Part shown: in pieces, positions 15,540-23,764 of the stretch
How the letters are laid out: each line of letters begins with the position of its first letter
Numbering within the stretch: the first letter of the stretch is position 1
Assembly: GCA_035556715.1 (NCBI GenBank)
Contig: DATMER010000026.1
Location: 1 to 64,000 of the forward strand
Direction of reading: 5' to 3'
Origin: DATMER01 sp035556715
Lineage (GTDB): Bacteria > Acidobacteriota > Thermoanaerobaculia > Multivoradales > UBA5704
DNA length: 64,000 bases
Notes under the pieces: generated by a model
What the model saw: only the letters and a program-made list of their open reading frames with translations
What the model was told of the DNA's origin: nothing
Database searches by the model: none
Program-made: the position numbers and the translations under genes

Positions 15540-18227
15540 TTAGACGAGCCGCGATTTTAGACTATGGAGGAGGTTCAGCGCTGCAAGCGGGGTCAGACGC
15601 TCGACGTCCAAGTCTTTGAGGATACCCGCGACAACTTGCTCGGGCGGGGCGAACAGGGTGAGCTGGGCCGGCCCGTCGGTCTCCGGAGAGCTGCCTTTGG
15701 CCAGGCGCGGCTTGCCCGTGGGGTCGTACTCGTGGGCCTCCAGGTTGGCCAGGATCTCCCCGGCCCGGTCGATGACCTGGGGGGGCAGGCCGGCCAGCCG
15801 CGCCACGTGCAGGCCGTAGGACTTGTCGGCCGCCCCCGGAACCACCCGGCGCAGGAAGACAATGCGCTCGTCCCACTCCTTGACCGCCATGGTGCGGTTG
15901 ACCACCCGCGGCAGCAGAGCCGACAGCTCGGTCAGCTCGTGGTAGTGGGTGGCGAACAGGGTCTTGGGCTTCCGGTGCTCGTGCAGGTACTCGACGATGG
16001 CCCAGGCCAGGGAGAGCCCGTCGAAGGTGGCCGTGCCCCGCCCCACCTCGTCCAGGATGACCAGGCTGCGGTCCGTGGCGTGGCGCAGGATGTTCGCGGT
16101 CTCGATCATCTCCACCATGAAGGTGGACTCCCCCCGCGCCAGGTCGTCGGACGCTCCGACCCGGGTGAAGATGCGGTCCACGACTCCGATTTCAGCCTGC
16201 TCGGCCGGCACGAAGCTCCCGGCCTGGGCCATGAGGACGATCAGCGCCACCTGCCGCAGGTAGGTGGACTTGCCCCCCATGTTCGGGCCGGTGAGAAGGA
16301 CGATGCCCGCCCTCTCCCCGTCCAGCTCCGCGTCGTTAGGCACGAACGCGTCCCGGCTCGCCAGCTCCACCACCGGATGGCGCCCTTCGCGGATGCAGAT
16401 CCGTCCTCCGGCCTCCCCCATGACCGGCCGGACGTAGCGGTGGCGCGCCGCGGCCTCGGCGAAGGAGGCCAGGGCGTCGAGCGTGCCCAGGGCGGCGGCC
16501 AGCGCGGTCAGCCCTGGGGCAGCCGCGGCGATGAAGGTGGTGAGCTTGCGGAAGTGCTCCTGCTCCAGGTGGATCTGCCGCTCCTCCGCGGACAGGATCT
16601 GCTCCTCCAGCTCCTTGATCTCCGGCGTGACGTAGCGCTCCGCGTTGACCAGGGTCTGCCTGCGAATGTAGTCGGAAGGCACCCGCTGCTGGTTCGCCTT
16701 GGTGATCTCCAGGTAGTAGCCGAAGACCTTGTTGTAGCGGATCTTCAGGGAGGAGATCCCGGTGCGCTCCCGCTCCCGCACCTCCAGGGCCAGGATGTGC
16801 CGCTTGCTGTCCCGGGTGAGCGACCGGTACTTGTCCAGCTCGGGATCAACCCCGGTTGCGATGACGCCCCCCTCCTGGAGGTTCGGCGCCGGGGCCTCCT
16901 CCAGGACGCGGGCGAGCTCGGCGTGGAGCCCGGCCAAGGGATCGGCCGCCGCGATTTGAGCGAGAAGAGACGGCTGGGCATCCGCCAGCTCGGCGAGGAT
17001 CGAGGGGACCTCGGCAAGACCGTCGCGGAGGGCGCCGGCTTCCCGCGGGGTGAGGGTGCCGAGGACGGCGCGGGCCAGGATGCGCTCCGGGTCCCCCACC
17101 CGGGCCAGCCGGTCGCGAATTCGCTCCCGCCTCGGGTTGTCCGCGGCCAGCTCGCCCACGGCCCGGTGGCGCTCGGCGATCGCCTCAGGGTCGACCAGGG
17201 GCCGCCGCAGCCACTCGCGCATCGTCCGGCCGCCCGGCGGGGTCACCGTCCGGTCCAGCACGGAGAGCAGGGTGGTGCGCCGCCGGCTTCCTCCACTGCC
17301 GCCGATCGCCAGCTCCTGCCGCTGGGGACGGAAGACCTCCAGGTTGGCCAGGGTGGCGGCGTCCAGGATCAGCCGGTCCCGGGCCTCGCGGACCGCGATC
17401 CCCCGGACGTGGGAGAGGAGGCTCTTCTGGGTCTCCTGGGCATAGGCCAGGGCCGCTGCCGCGGCGCGCACAGCCAGCTCCCCCTCGACCAGGCTGAACC
17501 CGCGGAGGGTGCCTACGTTGAACTGGCGCAGGAGCAGGTCCTCGGCCCGCCGCGGGTCGTACAGGCGGTCTCCGGCCAGCGGGGTGCGGCAGGGGCACTC
17601 CCGCTCGGCCCACTCGCGAATGGCAACAGGAAATCCCTCCTCCCCCCGGTCCGAGTGGAAGAGCACCTCGCGGGGTCGCAGCAGGGCGAGGTCGTCCACC
17701 CCCTCCTCCGCGCTCCCCCACCGGCGGACGAAGAAGGTCCCGGTCGAGAGGTCGAGGAAGGCGCCAGCCCCGCCACCCCCGCGATCCCCATCCCACGTCA
17801 ATCCCGCCAGGAGATTCTCCTCCTTGCCGTCCAGGAGCCCGGGGTCGCTGATCGTGCCCGGGGTGACGACGCGGGTGACCTCGCGGCGGACCAGTCCCTT
17901 GGCCTGGGCAGGGTCTTCGACCTGATCGCAGATCGCGGCCTTGAGGCCGGCGGCGAGGAGCTTGGCGAGGTAGGCATCCAGGGCGTGATGGGGGACGCCG
18001 CACATGGGGGCCTCGTTCTCGGTGCCCCGGTTGCGCGCCGTGAGCTGCACCTCCAGGATGGGCGCGGCCTGGCGGGCGTCGTCGAAGAACATCTCGAAGA
18101 AGTCGCCCATGCGATACAGCAGGATGGCGTCGGGATGCTCGGCCTTCACCTCCAGGTACTGGCGGAGCATGGGAGTCAGGGAGCCGAGAGATAGGCTCGG
18201 GGTGATCGGCGGCGGGGGCGAAGACAT
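15540..18227 (-). CDS. mutS: DNA mismatch repair protein MutS
   Basis: An 895-aa MutS1 protein. The mismatch-binding motif MGDFFEMFFDDA (Phe-x-Glu) is near residue 45. The connector and lever/clamp domains follow. The ATPase has Walker A TGPNMGGKSTYLRQV, the DDLARGESTFMVEM signature, Walker B VILDEVGRGT and FATHYHELTEL. The C-terminal helix region is present. It recognises mismatches and recruits MutL. It is divergent from tsaB across a structured 123-bp gap; no mutL is in the window. Confidence 0.97.
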   Translation of the reverse strand: MSSPPPPITPSLSLGSLTPMLRQYLEVKAEHPDAILLYRMGDFFEMFFDDARQAAPILEVQLTARNRGTENEAPMCGVPHHALDAYLAKLLAAGLKAAICDQVEDPAQAKGLVRREVTRVVTPGTISDPGLLDGKEENLLAGLTWDGDRGGGGAGAFLDLSTGTFFVRRWGSAEEGVDDLALLRPREVLFHSDRGEEGFPVAIREWAERECPCRTPLAGDRLYDPRRAEDLLLRQFNVGTLRGFSLVEGELAVRAAAAALAYAQETQKSLLSHVRGIAVREARDRLILDAATLANLEVFRPQRQELAIGGSGGSRRRTTLLSVLDRTVTPPGGRTMREWLRRPLVDPEAIAERHRAVGELAADNPRRERIRDRLARVGDPERILARAVLGTLTPREAGALRDGLAEVPSILAELADAQPSLLAQIAAADPLAGLHAELARVLEEAPAPNLQEGGVIATGVDPELDKYRSLTRDSKRHILALEVRERERTGISSLKIRYNKVFGYYLEITKANQQRVPSDYIRRQTLVNAERYVTPEIKELEEQILSAEERQIHLEQEHFRKLTTFIAAAAPGLTALAAALGTLDALASFAEAAARHRYVRPVMGEAGGRICIREGRHPVVELASRDAFVPNDAELDGERAGIVLLTGPNMGGKSTYLRQVALIVLMAQAGSFVPAEQAEIGVVDRIFTRVGASDDLARGESTFMVEMIETANILRHATDRSLVILDEVGRGTATFDGLSLAWAIVEYLHEHRKPKTLFATHYHELTELSALLPRVVNRTMAVKEWDERIVFLRRVVPGAADKSYGLHVARLAGLPPQVIDRAGEILANLEAHEYDPTGKPRLAKGSSPETDGPAQLTLFAPPEQVVAGILKDLDVERLTPLAALNLLHSLKSRLV

Positions 18228-18232
18228 GGAAA

Positions 18233-18345
18233 GGGAGTATATCGAGACACGGACTTACACGGACGACCACCGACGATCATGGACTCAGAGCATGTCCGTG
18301 CAGGTCGATGTCCGTCCGTGTCTGTCGGTGTCTCCGTATACTCCC
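18233..18345. repeat. 113-bp imperfect palindrome of CACGGAC units in the mutS-tsaB divergent promoter region
   Basis: Bases at equal distance from 18289 are complementary at about 41 of 52 positions without gaps; the outermost nine pairs (GGGAGTATA / TATACTCCC) are perfect. The left arm holds CACGGAC, CACGGAC, CACCGAC and CATGGAC starting exactly 10 bp apart (18248, 18258, 18268, 18278). Both ends carry an outward-facing TATACT (18337-18342 plus; 18236-18241 minus), each about 8 nt from the tsaB or mutS start codon. The palindrome fills the gap. Confidence 0.9.
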
Positions 18346-18350
18346 CCACC

Positions 18351-19055
18351 ATGCCCCCACCCCTCCTCCTCGCCCTCGACACCGGCTCCCCCCGGGTGAG
18401 CGTAGCCGTGGGCCGCGACGGCCAGGTCCTCGCCGAGCGCGCCGTGGAGATCGAGCGCTCGTCCGGACGGCTCCTGGAGATGATCGGCGAGGTGCTTGCC
18501 GAGGCCGGGGCGCGGCCCGCGGACCTGGGCGGCGTCGTGGCGCTCCGGGGACCGGGGAGCTTCACCGGGCTGCGCATCGGCTTGGCCACGGCCCTCGGCC
18601 TGCACCAGGCGCTCGGCGTCCCGGCCACCGCACTGCCCACCCTGCGCGTCCTGGCCCTGGCCGCGGAGGAGGAGGACGGGGGGACCATCGTGGCCGCGGT
18701 GGACGCTCTCCGCGGCGAGTGGAGCGCCCAGGCGTTTCCGGCCGGGGTGGCCGGGGCGGAGCCCCTGGGGGAGATGGAGCTGGTGCACGGCAGCGCTCTC
18801 CCCACCCTCGCCCCCGGAGTGACGGCCGTCACCGGCTTCGGGGTCTCGCGGCTCGCGGAGCTTCCGGACTGGCCAGGTGGAGTCCGGCTTGTGGAGGCAG
18901 GACCGCTCGCGGCAGCCGCCCTCCGGCTGATTCCGGACGAGTGGGATTCCGGCCTCCTGATCCACCCCCTCTACTCGCGTCCACCCGCCGTGACATCGCC
19001 CAAGAAGCGGCCCCTTCCGCACCTCCCGTCGCCCCGGGGAGGCTCCTCGGCATAA
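18351..19055 (+). CDS. tsaB: TsaB, tRNA threonylcarbamoyladenosine biosynthesis protein
   Basis: A 234-aa protein. LLLALDTGSPRVSVAV opens the ASKHA fold, and VALRGPGSFTGLRIGLATALGL is the TsaB signature. TsaB is the non-catalytic partner of TsaD in making t6A37 of tRNAs that read ANN codons. The start follows the ALDT alignment; a longer frame reaches back into the palindrome. rimI follows after 11 bp, a common tsaB-rimI pairing. Confidence 0.92.
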   Translation: MPPPLLLALDTGSPRVSVAVGRDGQVLAERAVEIERSSGRLLEMIGEVLAEAGARPADLGGVVALRGPGSFTGLRIGLATALGLHQALGVPATALPTLRVLALAAEEEDGGTIVAAVDALRGEWSAQAFPAGVAGAEPLGEMELVHGSALPTLAPGVTAVTGFGVSRLAELPDWPGGVRLVEAGPLAAAALRLIPDEWDSGLLIHPLYSRPPAVTSPKKRPLPHLPSPRGGSSA

Positions 19056-19066
19056 GATCGCGGGCG

Positions 19067-19522
19067 ATGCAAGCCCTCAAGCCCGTCCTTTCCATCCGCC
19101 AGGCCGTCGCGGAGGACCTCCCACGGATCGCCTGGCTGGAGGATGCGGCCTTCGCCGATCCCTGGCCTTTCGACCTGCTCGCCTACGAGTTCGGTCATCC
19201 GCGGGGGTTCCTCCTGGTGGCGAGCTGGGATGAAGCGCCGCCCTCGGGGTACGTCGCCTTCCGGCACGGCGGCGGCGAGTCCGAGATGCTGCGCCTGGCC
19301 GTGGATCCCCGGGAGCGCCGGCTGGGCGTGGCGCAGGCCCTGGTCGAGCAGGGCCTCCACCGGCTGCGGCAAGAGAAGATCCAGACCTGCCACCTGGAGG
19401 TCCGCATGGACAACGAAGGCGCGATCGCCTTCTACCAGGCCCTCGGCTTCGAGCGCTCCGGCCGGCGGAAGAATTACTACCGGGATGGCACGGACGCCTT
19501 GCTCTACTCCCTCGCGCTGTAA
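19067..19522 (+). CDS. rimI: Ribosomal-protein-S18-alanine N-acetyltransferase-like GNAT enzyme
   Basis: A 151-aa GNAT acetyltransferase. LSIRQAVAEDLPRIAWLEDAAFADPW opens the fold, and LRLAVDPRERRLGVAQALVEQGL is the acetyl-CoA-binding motif A (the R-x-x-G-x-A loop reads RRLGVA). LEVRMDNEGAIAFYQALGFERSGRRKNYY is the motif-B region typical of RimI. RimI acetylates the N-terminal Ala of S18. Placement behind tsaB supports the call. Confidence 0.9.
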   Translation: MQALKPVLSIRQAVAEDLPRIAWLEDAAFADPWPFDLLAYEFGHPRGFLLVASWDEAPPSGYVAFRHGGGESEMLRLAVDPRERRLGVAQALVEQGLHRLRQEKIQTCHLEVRMDNEGAIAFYQALGFERSGRRKNYYRDGTDALLYSLAL

Positions 19523-19526
19523 GGCT

Positions 19527-19554
19527 CCCTCTCCCCCGGTACCGGGGGAGAGGG
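19527..19554. terminator. Perfect 28-bp palindrome behind rimI
   Basis: CCCTCTCCCCCGGT is followed directly by its reverse complement ACCGGGGGAGAGGG, starting 5 bp after the rimI stop. There is no T tract. It may end transcription as a hairpin or be a dispersed palindromic element. Confidence 0.5.
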
Positions 19555-19771
19555 GGGATGGGATCAACTCCCTGTGCTATCCTCGACCTGACCTCGATGA
19601 CGCACCGTCCGACATCCCTGACCCACGCCTGCCCCCGGAGGGGTCTGCGCGCGGGTCGTCGCCAGGAGCCGGTCCGCTGGTGAGCCCAACTCGCTGCCGG
19701 CCGCTCCGTCTTTCCTTCCCCAATCCAGGCGCCGTTCCCGGCGCACACCCGCAGTCAAGGAGGCTGATGCC

Positions 19772-20005
19772 ATGCCGAACCGCGACGAGCTCAAGGAGGA
19801 GTTGATCCAGACCGATGCCGAGTTCCGCCGCCTGCACGAGGAGCATCAGGAGTACGAGCGGCGGCTCCACGACATCCAGCAGAAGTCCCTTCCCTCCGAG
19901 GAAGACGAGGCCGAGGAGAAGCGCATCAAGCTGCACAAGCTGGTGCTCAAGGACCACATGGAAGCCATCCTGCGCACCCACCGGGAGAGCCGGGTCTCGG
20001 CCTGA
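19772..20005 (+). CDS. DUF465 (YdcH-like) small helical protein
   Basis: A 77-aa coiled-coil protein with the DUF465 layout: EFRRLHEEHQEYERRLHDI, then EEDEAEEKRIKLHKLVLKDHMEAIL. The family K-LK-KD-ME motif is clear. Its function is unknown. A ribosome-binding site (AAGGAGG) precedes the ATG. The 217 bp before it, after the rimI palindrome, hold nothing recognised. psd starts 18 bp downstream. Confidence 0.85.
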   Translation: MPNRDELKEELIQTDAEFRRLHEEHQEYERRLHDIQQKSLPSEEDEAEEKRIKLHKLVLKDHMEAILRTHRESRVSA

Positions 20006-20023
20006 CCGGGGTCCGGAGCGCCG

Positions 20024-20668
20024 ATGACGTTCGCCAAGGAGTCCTGGCCCTTCGTCCTGCCGTTCGTGTTCGGGGCGGCGATCCTTGCCTGGGTCGACCG
20101 CCCCGGCTGGGCGCTCGCGGCGCTCATCGTCGGACTCCTGGTCCTGCTCTTCTTCCGGGACCCCACCCGCAGCTACGAGGGCGAGGTCGGGGTGGTCCTG
20201 GCCCCCGCGGACGGCCTGATCACCCGGATCGATACGATCGAGGACCCGGAGATCGGGACCGGCCGCTACCACCGCATCGTCACCTTCCTCTCCGTGTTCG
20301 ACGTCCACGTCCAGAAGTCCCCGGCCGCTGGCGAAGTGACCGTCTCGCGCTATGCCGTCGGCAGGAAGGTCGCGGCCTTCCGCGAGGACGCGGGCGACGT
20401 CAACGAGAAGCACCTCACGGTGATCCGCCGGCAGAACGGCGACACCCTCGGGGTGCGGCAGATCGCCGGCCTCCTCGCCCGCCGGGTGGTCTGCTATTTG
20501 AAAGAGGGAGACCATGTGCACCGGGGCCAGCCCATGGGGCTGATCAAGTTCGGGTCGAGGGTCGACCTGCTGGTGCCCGAGAGCTACGAGCTGAAGGTCA
20601 AGAAGGGGGACCGCGTGAAGAACGGCGCGACGCCGATGGCGCTCCCCCCGGGAGAGCCCGCCAAGTGA
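20024..20668 (+). CDS. psd: Phosphatidylserine decarboxylase proenzyme
   Basis: A 214-aa short-form enzyme that makes phosphatidylethanolamine. Two membrane segments at the start (about 8-50) precede RDPTRSYEGEVGVVLAPADGLI. HRIVTFLSVFDVHVQKSPAAGEV is the core, and IKFGSRVDLLVP contains the Gly-Ser self-cleavage site that generates the pyruvoyl group. Its last bases overlap pssA, which makes its substrate. Confidence 0.95.
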   Translation: MTFAKESWPFVLPFVFGAAILAWVDRPGWALAALIVGLLVLLFFRDPTRSYEGEVGVVLAPADGLITRIDTIEDPEIGTGRYHRIVTFLSVFDVHVQKSPAAGEVTVSRYAVGRKVAAFREDAGDVNEKHLTVIRRQNGDTLGVRQIAGLLARRVVCYLKEGDHVHRGQPMGLIKFGSRVDLLVPESYELKVKKGDRVKNGATPMALPPGEPAK

Positions 20669-21558
20669 TCGACCGCCGCCGCCCCGACCGCCCGCCGCGC
20701 CCTCCGATGGCAAAGCGGATGCAACGGGGTGCCTACCTGCTGCCGAGCCTCTTCACGGTCGCCAACATGCTGCTCGGCTTCTACGCTGTCGTGTGCGCGT
20801 TGCGCGGCATGGAGCTGCTCGCCATGCCGGATCCCGCCCTCGTCGAGGCAGGGATACGCCTCTTCCGGCGGGCGGCGCTTCTGGTCTTCGTCGCGGCCAT
20901 CGTGGACACCTTCGACGGCCTGATCGCCCGGGTGACCGGCACCGAGAGCGAATTCGGCAAGGAGTACGACTCGCTGGCCGACGTCATCACCTTCGGTGCC
21001 GTGCCCGGCCTCCTGACCTGGCTTTGGGGGCTGAGGGAGCTCCACCGCGACGCCTGGCTGCTGTCCGCGTTCTTCATGATTTGCACCGCGACCCGGCTCG
21101 CCCGGTTCAACGTGCAGCACAAGGTGGTGGACAAGCGCTGGTTCGTGGGCCTGCCCACGCCGGCCGCGGCCGGCACGATCTGCTCTCTCCTCTTCTACGC
21201 CCCCGACCGCGAGTGGAAGTCGTGGATGATCGGCCTGGTGGCGGTCTCGCTGCTGCTGGTCGGCCTGCTGATGGTCTCGACCTTCCGCTACCGCAGCGTC
21301 AAAGGGTTCGATCCGCGCAAGCGGGTGAGCTACCGGGTGGCGGTGCCAATCGCGGCGCTGCTCCTGGTGATCTACTACCAGCCTTACGCCTTCTTCCTGA
21401 TCCTGGCGGTCGCCTACACCTTGTCAGGACCGCTGCTCTGGCTGTGGGGCCAGTTCCGCGGCCGTGGCCGGAGCCAGCCAGACCAGCCACCCGAGATCCG
21501 CGTGGAGCCGATCGAGCCGCCGCCGCCCGACGACGACCTCCCCCCTTACCGACGATGA
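20665..21558 (+). CDS. pssA: CDP-diacylglycerol--serine O-phosphatidyltransferase
   Basis: A 297-aa membrane enzyme making phosphatidylserine. The CDP-alcohol phosphotransferase motif is complete: DTFDGLIARVTGTESEFGKEYDSLAD (written in two parts: DG-x2-AR, then G-x3-D-x3-D). About six to eight membrane segments follow. The GTG start overlaps the psd stop by 4 bp. A Pro/Asp-rich tail (residues 270-297) is added. The psd-pssA pair provides PE from CDP-DAG. Confidence 0.94.
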   Translation: MIDRRRPDRPPRPPMAKRMQRGAYLLPSLFTVANMLLGFYAVVCALRGMELLAMPDPALVEAGIRLFRRAALLVFVAAIVDTFDGLIARVTGTESEFGKEYDSLADVITFGAVPGLLTWLWGLRELHRDAWLLSAFFMICTATRLARFNVQHKVVDKRWFVGLPTPAAAGTICSLLFYAPDREWKSWMIGLVAVSLLLVGLLMVSTFRYRSVKGFDPRKRVSYRVAVPIAALLLVIYYQPYAFFLILAVAYTLSGPLLWLWGQFRGRGRSQPDQPPEIRVEPIEPPPPDDDLPPYRR

Positions 21559-22499
21559 GCACGATCGCGATCCTCCACCCCGCGAGCCTGGTCGGCAAGG
21601 AGCTGCGGGAGGCCCTCGATAGCCGGATGAAGGAGTGGCGGGAGGTCCGCCTGCTCAGCACGGACCCCGAGGAGGTCGGCACGCTGACCGAGGTGATGGG
21701 TGCCGCGGCCCTCGTGCAGCGCTACGAGCCCGATAGCCTGAAGGATGTCTCGACCGTCTACTTCTGCGGCCCGATCGAGAAGAACCGTCCGCTGTTCGAC
21801 GACGTGCCCCCCGGCGCGGTCGTGGTGGTGCTCTCGCCGGACGCGACGCCCGAGGATGGCTCGCCGGTGGTGGCCGGGGTGAACACCGAGGCGGCGCGGG
21901 CGGGAGCACGGCTGCTCTCGCCGCATCCGGCGCTGGTGCTGCTCGCCCACGTGCTCGCGCCGCTGCGCTCGTTCCAGCCAGTGGACATGGTGGCCACGCT
22001 GATCCAGCCGGCCTCGGTGCAGGGGGACCCCGGCATCCAGGAGCTGTTCGAGCAGACGCGGGAGATCGTGGCCATGATCGGCCGGACCGCCACGCCCGTC
22101 TATGGCAAGCAGCTCTCGTTCAACCTGCTGCCCACGGCCTCCGAGACCCTGCCGCTCTCCGACCTACTGCAGAAGATCGTGCCCGAGACGCCGCCGATCC
22201 CGCTGCAGGTGCTCCAGGGGGGCGTCTTCCACGGCCTGGCCGCGAGCCTCTACGTCCGCTTTGGGGGAAACCCGAACCCGAAGGCGATCCGCAAAGCCCT
22301 CAAGGCCAACCCGTACATCGAGCTCGCGGACGACCCCGGCCACCTCGGCCCCATCGACTCGGCCAACAGCGACAAGGTGATCCTCGGAACCGTCCGCGAG
22401 GACGCCGCCGGAGGCTTCTGGTTCTGGGCCGTGATGGACAACCTCACCCGCGGCATGGCCTTGAATGCCGTCGAGGTTGCGGAGGCGGTTGGGGGCTGA
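21555..22499 (+). CDS. Aspartate-semialdehyde dehydrogenase homologue lacking the catalytic Cys
   Basis: A 314-aa protein. It has an N-terminal NAD(P)-binding fold (STIAILHPASLVGKELREALDSR) and Asd-like C-terminal features (QLSFNLLPTASE, RFGGNPNP). The active-site region reads LLSPHPALVLLAHVL where true Asd enzymes have N-PNC-T, so the Cys nucleophile is absent. This resembles USG-1-type proteins. It overlaps pssA by 4 bp (ATGA). Dehydrogenase activity is therefore unlikely; its role is unknown. Confidence 0.8.
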   Translation: MSTIAILHPASLVGKELREALDSRMKEWREVRLLSTDPEEVGTLTEVMGAAALVQRYEPDSLKDVSTVYFCGPIEKNRPLFDDVPPGAVVVVLSPDATPEDGSPVVAGVNTEAARAGARLLSPHPALVLLAHVLAPLRSFQPVDMVATLIQPASVQGDPGIQELFEQTREIVAMIGRTATPVYGKQLSFNLLPTASETLPLSDLLQKIVPETPPIPLQVLQGGVFHGLAASLYVRFGGNPNPKAIRKALKANPYIELADDPGHLGPIDSANSDKVILGTVREDAAGGFWFWAVMDNLTRGMALNAVEVAEAVGG

Positions 22500-22518
22500 A
22501 CCGGGAAGGCGCTATAAT
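22489..22518 (+). promoter_or_regulatory. Probable promoter of the Uma2 gene with almost no leader
   Basis: TTGGGG (22489-22494), an 18-bp spacer and a perfect TATAAT (22513-22518) stand 10 nt before the ATG at 22529. Transcription would start about 4-5 nt before the ATG, so the mRNA may be leaderless. The -35 box overlaps the end of the asd-like gene. Confidence 0.5.
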
Positions 22519-22528
22519 CCTCGCTGCC

Positions 22529-23077
22529 ATGGCGGAGCCTCTGAAGAGACTTTTTACCGTATCCGAGTACCACTCGCTCGCCGAAGCAGGTATCCTCTCC
22601 GAGGACGACCGTGTCGAGCTGATCGAGGGGGAAATCTTCCGGATGGCACCGATTGGGAGCCGGCATGCGGGGTGTGTCAACCGGTTGAACCACCTGCTCC
22701 AGGGAACGGGGGCAATCGTGTCGCCCCAGAACCCCGCCTTCATGAACGATCATTCCGAGCCCCAGCCGGACATCGCTCTCCTGCAATGGAGAGCCGACTT
22801 CTACGCGAGCTCGCATCCCAAGCCGGAGGACGTCCTCCTCCTGATCGAGGTTGCCGACTCCAGCATCGGGTTTGACCGCGGGAAGAAAGTCCCTCTCTAC
22901 GCCCAATGCGGCATTGCGGACTTCTGGCTGGTCGACCTTGTCAAGAACACGATCGAGGTCTATCGACAGCCTTCAGCGACCGGCTTCCGCGACATCCGCA
23001 AGCTCCGGAGAGGTGAGAGCATCTCGCCCCTGGCCTTCCCGGACCTGGAGCTGAACGTCAGCGACATCCTGGGCTGA
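22529..23077 (+). CDS. Uma2-family (DUF820) putative endonuclease
   Basis: A 182-aa protein of the PD-(D/E)XK superfamily. FTVSEYHSLAEAGILSEDDRVELIEGEIF, the QPDIALLQ Asp, and VLLLIEVADSS with the E-x-A/S motif match the family. Uma2 proteins are frequent in cyanobacteria and other large genomes; function is poorly known. The family often occurs near toxin-antitoxin genes, and vapBC is next to it here. Confidence 0.9.
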   Translation: MAEPLKRLFTVSEYHSLAEAGILSEDDRVELIEGEIFRMAPIGSRHAGCVNRLNHLLQGTGAIVSPQNPAFMNDHSEPQPDIALLQWRADFYASSHPKPEDVLLLIEVADSSIGFDRGKKVPLYAQCGIADFWLVDLVKNTIEVYRQPSATGFRDIRKLRRGESISPLAFPDLELNVSDILG

Positions 23078-23160
23078 ACGCAGCGTCCTCTCAAGGAACC
23101 CGAGCACCCTCTTTCGGGACGATGGAAGTCCGTGGCTATTCAGCCCTCACCCCCGGCCCC

Positions 23161-23550
23161 CTACGGCACCGCCAGCCCCAGATGCTTGACAAACGGCTCC
23201 GCGGTCTGCGGATCGGTGAGCAGCGCCATGCCGTTCTCCAGACAGTACGTGGCGAGGAGGCAGTCCACACCGTGGACGTCCACCCCCTTCGCGAGCAGGG
23301 AGTGGTAGTTGACCGCGCTCTTTGCGGCGAGGTTGACTCCCCCGACCGCAATGAGCCAGAACTTCCTCAGGGCTGCCTCGGCCGTCCGGCGGTGCCTCTC
23401 CTCCGGCATTGCGTAGAGCACCTCGGCCATGGAGAGGTCCGCCACGGCCAGCGCAGAACGGCCCAGGAGGCTGTCCAGGAGATCCGTCTCGCGCGACTTC
23501 ACTCCCGCGAAGTAGTCGAGCCAGACCGGCGCGTCAACGAGAACCTGCAC
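23161..23550 (-). CDS. vapC: PIN-domain ribonuclease toxin (VapC family)
   Basis: A 129-aa PIN protein. LVDAPVWLDYFAG gives the first Asp, LSMAEVLYAM the conserved Glu, and GVDCLLATYCLENGMALLTDP the further acidic residues. PIN toxins cut RNA with Mg2+. It overlaps the upstream vapB by 17 bp, as usual for vapBC. The first motif reads VDAPVW rather than VDTSVW; the acidic residues are kept. Confidence 0.88.
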   Translation of the reverse strand: MQVLVDAPVWLDYFAGVKSRETDLLDSLLGRSALAVADLSMAEVLYAMPEERHRRTAEAALRKFWLIAVGGVNLAAKSAVNYHSLLAKGVDVHGVDCLLATYCLENGMALLTDPQTAEPFVKHLGLAVP

Positions 23551-23740
23551 GGCGCCTCCGCTTCGGGGGCTCGGGCTCTTCCCAGACGAGCTTCCCCCGG
23601 AGCTCGCGGACTCCCGCCTGCTCGTGCAGACGCACCAGCAACTTCAAGGCTTCCTCCACGACAGCCTTCTTCGTCTTCAATCCTGACAGTCTCCACGCCT
23701 TATTGAACAGTTCCTTGTCCAGATCCATGCTGGTGAACAT
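23534..23740 (-). CDS. vapB: VapB-type (DUF2191, ribbon-helix-helix-like) antitoxin
   Basis: A 68-aa protein: MFTSMDLDKELFNKAWRLSG then TKKAVVEEALKLLVRLHEQ, which is the ribbon-helix-helix-like DNA-binding part of VapB antitoxins. A basic C-terminal part (PPKRRRRAGSR) probably contacts the PIN toxin. GAGGAGG precedes the ATG. Upstream lies the TATATA array, first element 24 nt before the ATG. VapB proteins usually repress their own promoter, so the array may be its operator; this is inference. Confidence 0.85.
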   Translation of the reverse strand: MFTSMDLDKELFNKAWRLSGLKTKKAVVEEALKLLVRLHEQAGVRELRGKLVWEEPEPPKRRRRAGSR

Positions 23741-23764
23741 GATTTCCTCCTCAAGTGGCCCGAG

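Noticed and set aside
12551..15619. Very long plus-strand open frame opposite the acyl-CoA ligase and NagZ-like genes
   Set aside because: It mirrors two well-supported genes; such frames are common in GC-rich DNA. The translation has no known domain and is rich in Arg, Gly, Leu and Val from codon reversal.
15564..18194. Plus-strand open frame of 876 codons opposite mutS
   Set aside because: Antisense shadow of mutS with the same low-complexity composition.
18279..18350. Longer N-terminus for tsaB starting inside the palindrome
   Set aside because: TsaB proteins begin at the LALDTG strand, and the extra residues are only the translated palindrome arm.
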